NCBI GenBank assembly: GCA_045532295.1
Contig: JAZSFP010000002.1
Coordinates: 1 to 64,000 of the forward strand
Source: UBA10677 sp045532295
GTDB taxonomy: Bacteria; Bacillota; Clostridia; Christensenellales; Pumilibacteraceae
Length of the DNA: 64,000 nucleotides
Direction: 5' to 3'
Positions 41,644-49,090 of this stretch are shown here, piece by piece (positions within the stretch are counted from its first letter, which is position 1; every line of letters begins with the position of its first letter). The notes beneath the pieces are model-generated. The model saw only the letters and a list, made by a program, of their open reading frames with translations, had not been told where the DNA came from and did not search any database. A program made the position numbers and the translations under genes.

Positions 41644-44193
41644 TTAACCCTCCTTTATCATACTGTAACTTACTTTACTTATGGTAAAGTTTACAGGAGG
41701 CGCCGTTTCCTTTCCGTTTTCGCCACTAACATAGTTTTCTACGTAGAATTGAAGTTTTGAAGTAGACAAAAACTTGAACGAACCGCCGTATCCGCTTACG
41801 TCCTTAATCTTAATATCTATCGATTCGCCCGCAGGAATCTCATACGAGGTAAGATTTAAGTTGTTAAAGCCTGAGTTGAAACGGACTAAAATTTCAATGT
41901 TTCTCGTTTCGTTATTCTTAAGCGTGAAACTAATAGTGTCTACTTTACTAAGATTTACGATAGAATTAAACTGAACGTAAGGAATATAAGAAGTAAGTTC
42001 GAAGATGTTATTTCCCTTGGAAACGAGGTTAATCGTTGCGCTCTTGTCTTCGTTATAAGTAACGGTGCTTTGGTCAAGCGTCGTAAGCATAGGACTTAAA
42101 GCGTTTTCCTCAAGTAAAACTTCAAAAGATTTACCTGCGATAAACATTTGATAGTCACAAACGGGCTTACCGTCTTTGAACACTTCAAATTTAAGGTTCA
42201 CTTCTTGGGTAAGGGGCTTTTCAATAACGAACTTTTGTCCCTGACCTGCAGGTCCAACTGCCGTTTGCTCTACTCCGTCAACTTTAAGAGTGTAGCCGTT
42301 TGCAAGATAAACGCTTACTTCGTTCTTGCCGTTTTCTACCTTGTTGTTTACAAGGATTTTACTATCGTTAGCAAAGAACTTCGTGATATCGAAAAGCGAT
42401 CTTTTCGCCTCGTAGAAGTCTGCGTCGTTGGGATTATAAACGGAACCCGTAAAGAGCGAATTATAAAGGGGGCTTAAGAATTTATCAAGGTCTACTACTC
42501 CACTGGAAAGTCCGTAGTATTCTTCGTTCGCTCTTACTTGATTATCAAGTTCGCAGAGCATATTGTAGTCTTCCTGTCCGTCACGGAACTGAAGAAGACG
42601 GATGGAGGGAAGATAGGTATCGTAAATACCGTACTTCGTTCCGGGATATAATTTCCAAGCGTCACCGGGAGTTCCGGGGAAACGAGTGGAAGTGTTGTAA
42701 GCGTCGCTGTCCAACGTTACTTCAATGGGAGTAAAGCAGAAGAACGCCCAGTGAAGATACCCGTCGAGGTCCCACGCTTTTTGCATCCAACGCATAGTAC
42801 GAAGACTAATCATATAGTCGTCGAGGTGGTCGGTGGGATGGGGATACCTCGGTTCCATACAGGTGTAGTACCAAAGTTCGCCACCACGGTCCTTATTCTG
42901 TTCTCTCACTTCGTAGTACTCTTCGCGAACAGCCGAACTATTATAACGATAAACGTGCGAGCAATAAGAGTTGATTGCCGTACCGTGCTTTCTCATATTA
43001 TACTCGGTCATCGTTTGCATAACGGTAAGTTTATAAAGCGATTCTTCGAGATCAATCTTAAACTGAGCAATCTCGTCAAGAGTATTGTCGGGGAAGTTTT
43101 CCTGCGTATAGAAGTTCTCTTTACGAAGGTCTTCAATAATTTTATCGTTGTTTGCTTGACAGTCAACTACCGCCTGAATACAGAAATCGCCTTCTCTAGT
43201 ATCTGGCTCGTCGACGAGCACGCTATAATACGCTCTATCAGTAAGTACCATACCCGGCTTTGATGCCTTAGCAAGTTCGTAAACGTAGTCGTAAATTCTA
43301 CCCTTTGCAGTAACGAAAGAATCGCCCTGATATACGCCCGTTTGAGGAATAGTGAACGATGTAAAATTGGGGTTATCCCAGTATCTTACCGCCTCTTGCG
43401 CCATTAAAGCGGGGTCGGCTGAGTTGGGAAGTTTATCAAGACAGAATTTATACTCGTTAAGAGAGGTTTCGTAGTACATACGATAACTGTTTACGGTATC
43501 GAGAATTCCGTCCATATTCTGAGTGTAAAGACTCCAAATGGAAGTATAGCCGTAACACTGAGTAATATCAATAGACTCGACTTCTACCTTTGCGGGAATA
43601 GTAGTTTTTACTCCGTCAATATCAAGCGTAAAATTACCCGTATAAATTCCAGGCACGGTGTCAGAGGTAGTAGTAAATTCAATATTAAAGCCTTGGTTGT
43701 GTCCTGCGCCTATGGTATTTTCACCGTACTCAACGCTTTTTTCCATAGGAACGAGAAGGTCAGGATACCAGCCAATCGGGTAGTTATAGTTGGTTTGACC
43801 AGAAGTCTTATTGAGTACTTCCATATAACCTTGGTAGTAAATTTTAATGCTATCTGCAGGGAAAATTACACCGTCGGCGTTTTTCATTTCGCCAGCAGTG
43901 AGAATTGCAGATTTAACAGCCTTCTCGGGAGTAACCATAAGTTGAGCGCCCTCGGTTTCGCCAAGAGCCATAAAAACTTCAATTTTCTCGCCAAGGTCGG
44001 GATAAGTGCCACCGTCATCAACGGGACCTTCGTAGTCTCGCAAAACCTTTAGCGTGTTATAGGTGCTCCAAATATGAACGTTGTTAGGACCGGTATCAAC
44101 GGCGTTGTCGTCACAGCCCACTACTCCGCCCAGCGTTGCAGCGCCCATAATAAACGCGAAAATTGCGCTTAAAATTTTACGGGATTTTTTCAT
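41644..44193 (-). CDS. Surface lipoprotein with GH123/DUF4091-type glycosidase domain
   Basis: An 849-residue lipoprotein, signal peptide ending VVGC (Cys 27). Residues 40-215 form the beta-sandwich that precedes the catalytic domain in GH123 proteins. The barrel carries a D-E pair in SVLVDEPDTREG near residue 326, fitting the adjacent Asp-Glu of beta-N-acetylgalactosaminidases of GH123. The DUF4091 region follows (WYYTCMEPRYPHP near 450, LDGYLHWAFFCF near 485, PSIRLLQFRDGQEDYNML near 530). A C-terminal module (about 700-849) resembles the binding domains of the next two genes. Predicted role: removal of N-acetylhexosamine or a similar sugar from host or mucin-type glycans at the cell surface. 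Substrate is inferred, not shown. Confidence 0.8.
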   Translation of the reverse strand: MKKSRKILSAIFAFIMGAATLGGVVGCDDNAVDTGPNNVHIWSTYNTLKVLRDYEGPVDDGGTYPDLGEKIEVFMALGETEGAQLMVTPEKAVKSAILTAGEMKNADGVIFPADSIKIYYQGYMEVLNKTSGQTNYNYPIGWYPDLLVPMEKSVEYGENTIGAGHNQGFNIEFTTTSDTVPGIYTGNFTLDIDGVKTTIPAKVEVESIDITQCYGYTSIWSLYTQNMDGILDTVNSYRMYYETSLNEYKFCLDKLPNSADPALMAQEAVRYWDNPNFTSFTIPQTGVYQGDSFVTAKGRIYDYVYELAKASKPGMVLTDRAYYSVLVDEPDTREGDFCIQAVVDCQANNDKIIEDLRKENFYTQENFPDNTLDEIAQFKIDLEESLYKLTVMQTMTEYNMRKHGTAINSYCSHVYRYNSSAVREEYYEVREQNKDRGGELWYYTCMEPRYPHPTDHLDDYMISLRTMRWMQKAWDLDGYLHWAFFCFTPIEVTLDSDAYNTSTRFPGTPGDAWKLYPGTKYGIYDTYLPSIRLLQFRDGQEDYNMLCELDNQVRANEEYYGLSSGVVDLDKFLSPLYNSLFTGSVYNPNDADFYEAKRSLFDITKFFANDSKILVNNKVENGKNEVSVYLANGYTLKVDGVEQTAVGPAGQGQKFVIEKPLTQEVNLKFEVFKDGKPVCDYQMFIAGKSFEVLLEENALSPMLTTLDQSTVTYNEDKSATINLVSKGNNIFELTSYIPYVQFNSIVNLSKVDTISFTLKNNETRNIEILVRFNSGFNNLNLTSYEIPAGESIDIKIKDVSGYGGSFKFLSTSKLQFYVENYVSGENGKETAPPVNFTISKVSYSMIKEG

Positions 44194-44235
44194 TATTTTC
44201 TCCTAAATGAATAGTAATATCGTCAATTTTTGACT

Positions 44236-44277
44236 ATGACACAATAAACCGCCCTCGGCGGTCTATTGTGAAAATAG
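44236..44277 (-). other. Strong intercistronic hairpin between binding protein and GH123-like genes
   Basis: In minus-strand RNA a 14-bp stem (plus 44240-44253 with 44257-44270), closed by a 3-base loop, is fully paired through one G-U wobble, with further pairing outside. The wobble becomes an A-C mismatch in plus-strand RNA, so it is built for the operon message. There is no T tract after it, so it looks like an mRNA-stabilising or partial attenuation element protecting the binding-protein message. Confidence 0.7.
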
Positions 44278-44308
44278 TCGTTATTATAGTAATTTTTATA
44301 TAATGCGA

Positions 44309-45937
44309 TTAGTTAAGACCTGCAAAGGACAGGTAGTTCTGCCAGTTGTTAGCAGTAGCCGCAATATTATCGCCATAAAAATCTTCTACGGTCTGGTGGA
44401 TGGGGTCGGTAGACTCTACACGGAACGCTGCAGTGGGACTAACGCCGGTAGCGTTAAGTCGGTAACCGCCAAGGGTAAAGAGCGCGTCCTGATGCGCGAA
44501 GGCGTAACCCTTTTGAGCAAGTACGTTTACCGAATACATAAAGTCGGAAAGTTCAAGGTCGTCTTGATTTTCTTTGGTAAATTCGTACTTATAGGGAGGC
44601 ATAGAACCACAGTTTTTAAGCATTGCCTCAATACCGCGGTCAGACGCCATAAGTTGAAGGAATTCTTTTGCAAGAGGAATTTGGTTCGAGCAAGCGGGAA
44701 TTGCGCCGTTATAACCGTTGAACGCGGGAGTAATGTTTCTTGCGTCTTCAACGATTGCAAGACACTCTTCTACGGTATAAACCGAACCGGTATCAGGATT
44801 TTGCATAGTTGCAGAGAAGGTGGGCTGAGCGCCAGTCTTTCCGTCATCAATCCAAGTGATAATCTCGGAAAGAACTTCGTCAGCGGTTTTACCGGGAGCG
44901 GTAAGACCAAGACGAGCAGAACCAAGAGCGGAAACGACGGGGGTCTTAATGAACTCTACGTTTACTTCGCCCTTTGCGTAGTTTGCCTCCATCTCACGCT
45001 CAAGCCAAGCGCCGTTAGGCATAAACATTACGTCTCTAAGTTTGGGGTCTTTTTCAGGCTCAAGGAAGAAGTTTTGTACGGAAGTGAAGTCCTTAGAACT
45101 ATACTCGTGCATATAAGCGTTTACGGGATCTACAAGTCTATCAAGAACTTCAAGAGCATAGTAGTAGCCGTAAAGTTCTGCCATTTGGGGAACGTATCTT
45201 TGACCTCTTGCAGAGCCGTCGATTGCGTAACCGTTATAGAACTTTCTGGTAGCCTCTACGCCGTAATACTGGTTCATCCAAACGTCGTACATTACGTCCC
45301 AGTAAGTATCGTCGATACAGTGAATAAAGGGGGAAATTCCGCTATTCTTTACATTATCTGCAAACGCAAACATCTCATCGGTAGTGTTGGGAAGTTTGCC
45401 GAAAGCAGCCTCGCTGTAAAGGTTAAGGTTTACGACGATACCGATGGGGGATTGCATCCAAGGAAGAAGGTAGTGATACTCCTCTTCTCCTACGATAGTG
45501 GTTTGATAGTCGAACCACTGCTCGTTCATCTTTTCTGCGATAGTTACGTCTTCACCGGGAATCTTTTCGAAGATAATATCGGAAAGTTCAACGAAGGGCT
45601 CAACGTTTTCGCCGTTAATCTTAATCTTTTCACGAGTTTTAGCAAGAATACCCGTAGACTCAGGGAAGATAATATCGAGGTCAGTAAGACCAGAAAGTGC
45701 TTTATCAACCATTTCGTTATCCTTCTTGGTAAGGAAGGTTTTTTCTACGGTAATACCGGGGTGCTCTGCCTCGAAAATATCGATAAGGGGATCTGCCCAA
45801 CCGATACCGAAACCTGCGTTAGAAAGTTCAATACGGAGCACTTTACTCTCGTCCACCGGCTCTCCGCAACCTGCAAAAAGAGAGGCGGTCGATAAAGCCA
45901 AGCACAAAGTTAACACTAAACTAATAATTCTTTTCAT
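44309..45937 (-). CDS. Sugar ABC transporter substrate-binding lipoprotein
   Basis: A 542-residue extracellular solute-binding protein, family 1 type. The signal peptide ends LFAGC (Cys 23). After it come RIELSNAGFGIGWADPLIDIFEAEHPGI, the standard first lobe start, YHYLLPWMQSPIGIVVN near residue 178 and PACSNQIPLAKEFLQLMASDRGIEAML near 430, common in sugar-binding members. It is larger than many maltose-type binders, which suits an oligosaccharide. It lies after the two permease genes, an unusual order, and 115 bases before the GH123-like gene with a strong hairpin between. The sugar is unknown. Confidence 0.9.
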   Translation of the reverse strand: MKRIISLVLTLCLALSTASLFAGCGEPVDESKVLRIELSNAGFGIGWADPLIDIFEAEHPGITVEKTFLTKKDNEMVDKALSGLTDLDIIFPESTGILAKTREKIKINGENVEPFVELSDIIFEKIPGEDVTIAEKMNEQWFDYQTTIVGEEEYHYLLPWMQSPIGIVVNLNLYSEAAFGKLPNTTDEMFAFADNVKNSGISPFIHCIDDTYWDVMYDVWMNQYYGVEATRKFYNGYAIDGSARGQRYVPQMAELYGYYYALEVLDRLVDPVNAYMHEYSSKDFTSVQNFFLEPEKDPKLRDVMFMPNGAWLEREMEANYAKGEVNVEFIKTPVVSALGSARLGLTAPGKTADEVLSEIITWIDDGKTGAQPTFSATMQNPDTGSVYTVEECLAIVEDARNITPAFNGYNGAIPACSNQIPLAKEFLQLMASDRGIEAMLKNCGSMPPYKYEFTKENQDDLELSDFMYSVNVLAQKGYAFAHQDALFTLGGYRLNATGVSPTAAFRVESTDPIHQTVEDFYGDNIAATANNWQNYLSFAGLN

Positions 45938-45993
45938 TTTTGTCCTCCAAAAATTTATTTTAAGAGCAATGCTCTATTATTGACTTATTATTT

Positions 45994-46908
45994 TTAACCC
46001 TTAAGTCCGCCAGAATAAACGCTGGACATAATGGTGTTTTGGAATACTACGAATATAGTAAGCGAGGGAATAAGCGAAAGGATTACGCCTGCAAAGTACA
46101 CGGGTTGGTTTGCCGTATATTTCATATTGAACTCGTAGGTGTAAAGTCCGTACGCAAGGTTGGGCATCTTGGGGAAGTAAAGAAGGGGCGTGCCGTAGTC
46201 GTTCCAGCATCCTACGAACGACATTACCGCAAGCGCGGAAAGCGAAGGAAGGAGCATAGGTACCATTATGGTTAGGAACACTCTCCAGTTACCTGCGCCG
46301 TCTATGAACGCAGCCTCTGCGTAACTCCAAGATATTGAACTAAAGAACGCGTGTATGTATATGAAGTTTCCGCCAAATCCACCAAGACAGGTAAGAAGAA
46401 TAAGGGGGCTATTGATAAATCCGAGTTGGGTATAAAGTTTAAACGTTGCGGGGAGCGCGCCGTAGATGGGTATCATCATTACTACGAGCGCCGCGCTATA
46501 AATAAACTTCTTTGCTTTGAATTCATACTTTGATATTACGTACGCGGTACAGGTACAGGACGCAAGACCGAGTAAGGTCGAGCCGATTGCGTACCAAAGC
46601 GAGTGGAATATCATCGTGAAGAAGTCTGCTTTATTTACTTCCAAACTCTCGAACGCCTTAGCGTAGTTAATAAAGAACGGAGGGTCGGCAAGCGAAATGG
46701 GGTCGCGCATAAACGCTCTTCCGTTTTCTTTAAGCGAAATATTAAAGCCGTAGAAGAAGGGGTAAAGAAGACCGATTGCGTAAAGCGTAAAGAGTATGAA
46801 TACCGTTACGAATATAATCGTTTTTGGTAAGTTCTCAGGCATAAACATCGCCTTGATTTTCTTTCCAAAGGTATTATTTCTTTTAAAGTTAGGCATATTA
46901 TTGTCCAT
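45994..46908 (-). CDS. Sugar ABC transporter permease (MalG/LacG type)
   Basis: A 304-residue inner-membrane permease with six helices. The EAA loop that contacts the ATPase reads EAAFIDGAGNWRVFLTIMVP near residue 200. FVGCWNDYGTPLLYF follows, typical of MalG-type subunits. A hydrophilic N-terminus of about 30 residues precedes the first helix. It starts 15 bases after the MalF-type permease. No ATPase gene is in the window, so a shared MsmK/UgpC-type ATPase elsewhere is expected. Confidence 0.92.
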   Translation of the reverse strand: MDNNMPNFKRNNTFGKKIKAMFMPENLPKTIIFVTVFILFTLYAIGLLYPFFYGFNISLKENGRAFMRDPISLADPPFFINYAKAFESLEVNKADFFTMIFHSLWYAIGSTLLGLASCTCTAYVISKYEFKAKKFIYSAALVVMMIPIYGALPATFKLYTQLGFINSPLILLTCLGGFGGNFIYIHAFFSSISWSYAEAAFIDGAGNWRVFLTIMVPMLLPSLSALAVMSFVGCWNDYGTPLLYFPKMPNLAYGLYTYEFNMKYTANQPVYFAGVILSLIPSLTIFVVFQNTIMSSVYSGGLKG

Positions 46909-46923
46909 ATCAGTCCACCTCCT

Positions 46924-47850
46924 TTACATAGTAACGTCGTCGACGCCTTTACTTAACAGCCAGCGCATAAACAACGCGAACGGCGCTCCGATGAGCGTCA
47001 TAACTAAACCTACTGCCGACGGATAATTGTACGATGAGCCGAACGCTACTTTATCGTATATCCAGTACGATAGTGTGAAAGTATTGTACTGACCTTTCGT
47101 AAACAGGAGGATAGGTCCTGAAGAGTTAAATATTCCGATGATTTGGAAGGTAAGTACGGTGGACATCGTCGGCCACATAAGCGGTATTACGAGGTGTATC
47201 ATTTCTTGGAACATATTCACCCCGTCAATTTTGCCTGCCTCAATAATGCTATTGTCAATATGACCCATTGCGCCCGAGAAAAGCACGAGGTTTCCACCAA
47301 GTCCGAAGAACACGTTGTAGAACACGAGCGCGGGCATTGCGGTTGACGACTGGTGAAAGAAGTCGGGGATTTTCGTTCCAAACAGTTGAGGCCAAATCTG
47401 AGCAAAAGGACCGTCTACTGCGATTAAGTATTTAAATAGAACCGCGATTACCGAACCCGCAATTATGTTGGGAAGATAAAAAATTACGCGGAATACTTTA
47501 TAACAAAGTATCTTCTTATAAAGGAAATAACAAAGAAGGAAAGAAAGCGGGAAAGTTATAAGCAATCCGCTAAAGAAGAAGGTAAAAGTATTTGCAAGCG
47601 CAGACGGAAGAGTGTTTTCTGCGTAAGAAAATTCGCGGAAAATATTTACAAAGTTATCCATAGTCCACTCAACCGTACCGTCAATACGGGGCATCTGGAA
47701 CGCTAACAATATCGAATTGAAGTTAAGATAAAGATAGAATATCAACCAGTGAATTACGGGAATTGCCAGCATAGAAATGATAAAGATTAAGTCTTTCGTC
47801 TTTTTCTTCATTCCTACCGACTTTTTAGTAGTCTTTTTAATTGCCTCCAT
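46924..47850 (-). CDS. Sugar ABC transporter permease (MalF/LacF type)
   Basis: A 308-residue permease with six helices, first gene of the operon. The start MEAIKKTTKKSVGMKKKTKD is basic, followed by LIFIISMLAIPVIHWLIFYLYLNFNSILLAF. The EAA-type loop reads EAGKIDGVNMFQEMIHLVIPLMWP near residue 215. The ATG at 47850 follows GAGGAG; a longer open frame upstream lies in the leader and is rejected. It pairs with the MalG-type permease to import sugars delivered by the binding lipoprotein. Confidence 0.91.
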   Translation of the reverse strand: MEAIKKTTKKSVGMKKKTKDLIFIISMLAIPVIHWLIFYLYLNFNSILLAFQMPRIDGTVEWTMDNFVNIFREFSYAENTLPSALANTFTFFFSGLLITFPLSFLLCYFLYKKILCYKVFRVIFYLPNIIAGSVIAVLFKYLIAVDGPFAQIWPQLFGTKIPDFFHQSSTAMPALVFYNVFFGLGGNLVLFSGAMGHIDNSIIEAGKIDGVNMFQEMIHLVIPLMWPTMSTVLTFQIIGIFNSSGPILLFTKGQYNTFTLSYWIYDKVAFGSSYNYPSAVGLVMTLIGAPFALFMRWLLSKGVDDVTM

Positions 47851-48122
47851 TTTTGTCTCCTCGTGTAAGTATTTTGCACCCCCTCTCCCCTTATAGTCTT
47901 TGCTATTTAAGAAGAGGTAATGCGTATGTATTTTTTCACAAATTTTTTGATTGTGAAAAAATATGTTCAAACAATAAAGAATTCTCCGTCTTGGGAATTC
48001 AAATAGCACAAATAAACCCAAAAATCACTACTTGTAAACGACACCTAAAGGTTTTCCATCGAAAATCACCACTATCCCGCCGTTTGGTAAGATAAAAGGA
48101 AAAAGGTTTTTTGACTATTAGA
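47851..48122 (-). other. Long leader of the glycan operon (non-coding)
   Basis: About 265 nt lie between the predicted transcription start and the first ATG. The leader holds a perfect inverted repeat TTTTTTCACAA-N9-TTGTGAAAAAA (47931-47961), a GAATTC-N10-GAATTC repeat (47980-48001) and a purine-rich AGGGGAGAGGGGG tract near 47880. A short open frame (near 48030-48100, ending VVIFDGKPLGVVYK) has no convincing start. I recognise no known riboswitch class. Confidence 0.55.
47931..47961. promoter_or_regulatory. Inverted repeat, candidate operator in the leader
   Basis: Two perfect 11-base arms, TTTTTTCACAA and TTGTGAAAAAA, separated by 9 bases. Related TGTGAAAATAG sequences occur at 48185-48195 beyond the promoter and at 44267-44277 in the intercistronic hairpin. 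The form fits a repressor site or an RNA hairpin followed by no clear T tract. Confidence 0.6.
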
Positions 48123-48151
48123 ATTATAGCATAGAACAAGGCGTTTGTCAA
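48123..48151 (-). promoter_or_regulatory. Promoter of the glycan-harvesting operon
   Basis: Minus-strand TTGACA (48151-48146), 17 bases, TATAAT (48128-48123), with A- and T-rich tracts upstream that could act as an UP element. Confidence 0.85.
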
Positions 48152-48276
48152 TACCTTTTAGCAAATTTTTTAATTTTTTTTGAGTGTGAAAATAGATTTT
48201 TTTGCGCTTAATAAAGATATAATATTTGAAAAGATTTTCTTTCCGTTTATTTTTGTTGATTTATGCGCGTTTTTTC

Positions 48277-48897
48277 TTATTTTAGATAATCTTTTACCGC
48301 GTCAACGATAATATCCACGGTTTTATCAACACCTAAAAATCCACTATTTAAGCAAAGATGATAGTTTTCCCTATCTCCCCACTCGCGCTCAGTATAGTAA
48401 TCGTAGTGGTTTTTGCGGTATTTATCGTACTTTTTGCTTTCGCTCATCGCCTTTGCTATCTCAATATTTTGACGCTCGGCAATGCGTTTTGCCTTATGTT
48501 CAATGTCAGCGTAAACGAAAATATTTATAGTATCGGCGCGGTCTTTAAGCACGTAATCTGCGCAACGACCAACGATAACGCAACTACCCTCGTCAGCAAG
48601 AGACCGAATTATATCGCAGGTTGCAATGAAGAGTTTATCTGGGAGAGACAGTTGAGTTGCCGTAACGTCTGCGCCCATCATAAAGCCACCGAACGCAATA
48701 TTGTGAAGGAACTTATTTTTAATCTTCTGTTCAATATCCTCAACGAAGTTTACTGAAAGCCCACTCTTCTCGGCAGCAAGTCCGATTATCTCGCGGTCGT
48801 AAAAAGCGATACCCAACTTTTCAGCAACGCCTCTTCCTATTTCTCTACCACCACTTCCGTATTCACGGCTTATCGTAACGATAATTTTCTTCTCCAT
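48277..48897 (-). CDS. Cytidylate kinase-like family protein
   Basis: A 206-residue P-loop kinase-like protein (PF13189 type). It begins KKIIVTISREYGSGGREIGRGVAEKLG, the family's modified P-loop, then AFYDREIIGLAAEKSGLS and CVIVGRCADYVLKD near residue 110. The FVYADIEHKAKRIAER lid-type helix and a late basic KYDKYRKNHYDYYTEREWG stretch follow. These proteins resemble CMP kinase but their substrate is not established. AGGAGG lies 6 bases before the ATG. It is monocistronic with a consensus promoter; no strong terminator follows it. Confidence 0.88.
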   Translation of the reverse strand: MEKKIIVTISREYGSGGREIGRGVAEKLGIAFYDREIIGLAAEKSGLSVNFVEDIEQKIKNKFLHNIAFGGFMMGADVTATQLSLPDKLFIATCDIIRSLADEGSCVIVGRCADYVLKDRADTINIFVYADIEHKAKRIAERQNIEIAKAMSESKKYDKYRKNHYDYYTEREWGDRENYHLCLNSGFLGVDKTVDIIVDAVKDYLK

Positions 48898-48926
48898 AAT
48901 AGCCTCCTATCCTCTTGCTTTATTCT

Positions 48927-48955
48927 ATTATACAATATATTCTTCGTTTTGTCAA
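48927..48955 (-). promoter_or_regulatory. Promoter of the cytidylate kinase-like gene
   Basis: Minus-strand TTGACA (48955-48950), 17 bases, TATAAT (48932-48927), 29 bases before the ATG. Confidence 0.85.
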
Positions 48956-48997
48956 GAGGGCAAAACGGTGTCGCTTTTTGCGTAAAAAAACGATAAA

Positions 48998-49044
48998 TTG
49001 TAACGAAAAAACGATACCGTATGCAAAATTTCGTTACATAAGCA
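48998..49044. repeat. Short intergenic repeat, copy 2
   Basis: Matches 3071-3114 in the ordered blocks TTGTAA, ATACCGTAT, AAAATTTC, TTACA and GCA. Here the ends form a perfect 10-base inverted repeat, TGTAACGAAA (48999-49008) and TTTCGTTACA (49029-49038). It lies 1 base from the rpoC terminator stem, as copy 1 lies beside the lgt/proB terminator. Confidence 0.5.
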
Positions 49045-49045
49045 A

Positions 49046-49074
49046 AAAAGAACGGAGCAAAAGTCCGTTCTTTT
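49046..49074 (-). terminator. Terminator of rpoBC
   Basis: An 11-base perfect stem AAAAGAACGGA / TCCGTTCTTTT with a 7-base loop, 16 bases after the rpoC stop and followed on the minus strand by TTTTTTGC. Confidence 0.87.
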
Positions 49075-49090
49075 CGTTTTATTATAAGAA

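Noticed and set aside
44303..45895. A 530-codon antisense frame over the sugar-binding lipoprotein gene.
   Set aside because: The sense frame has a lipobox signal peptide and binding-protein motifs. The antisense product lacks any family feature.
47841..48095. A plus-strand open frame of 84 codons across the glycan operon leader.
   Set aside because: No ribosome site, no recognisable product, and it runs against a perfect promoter and start for the operon.
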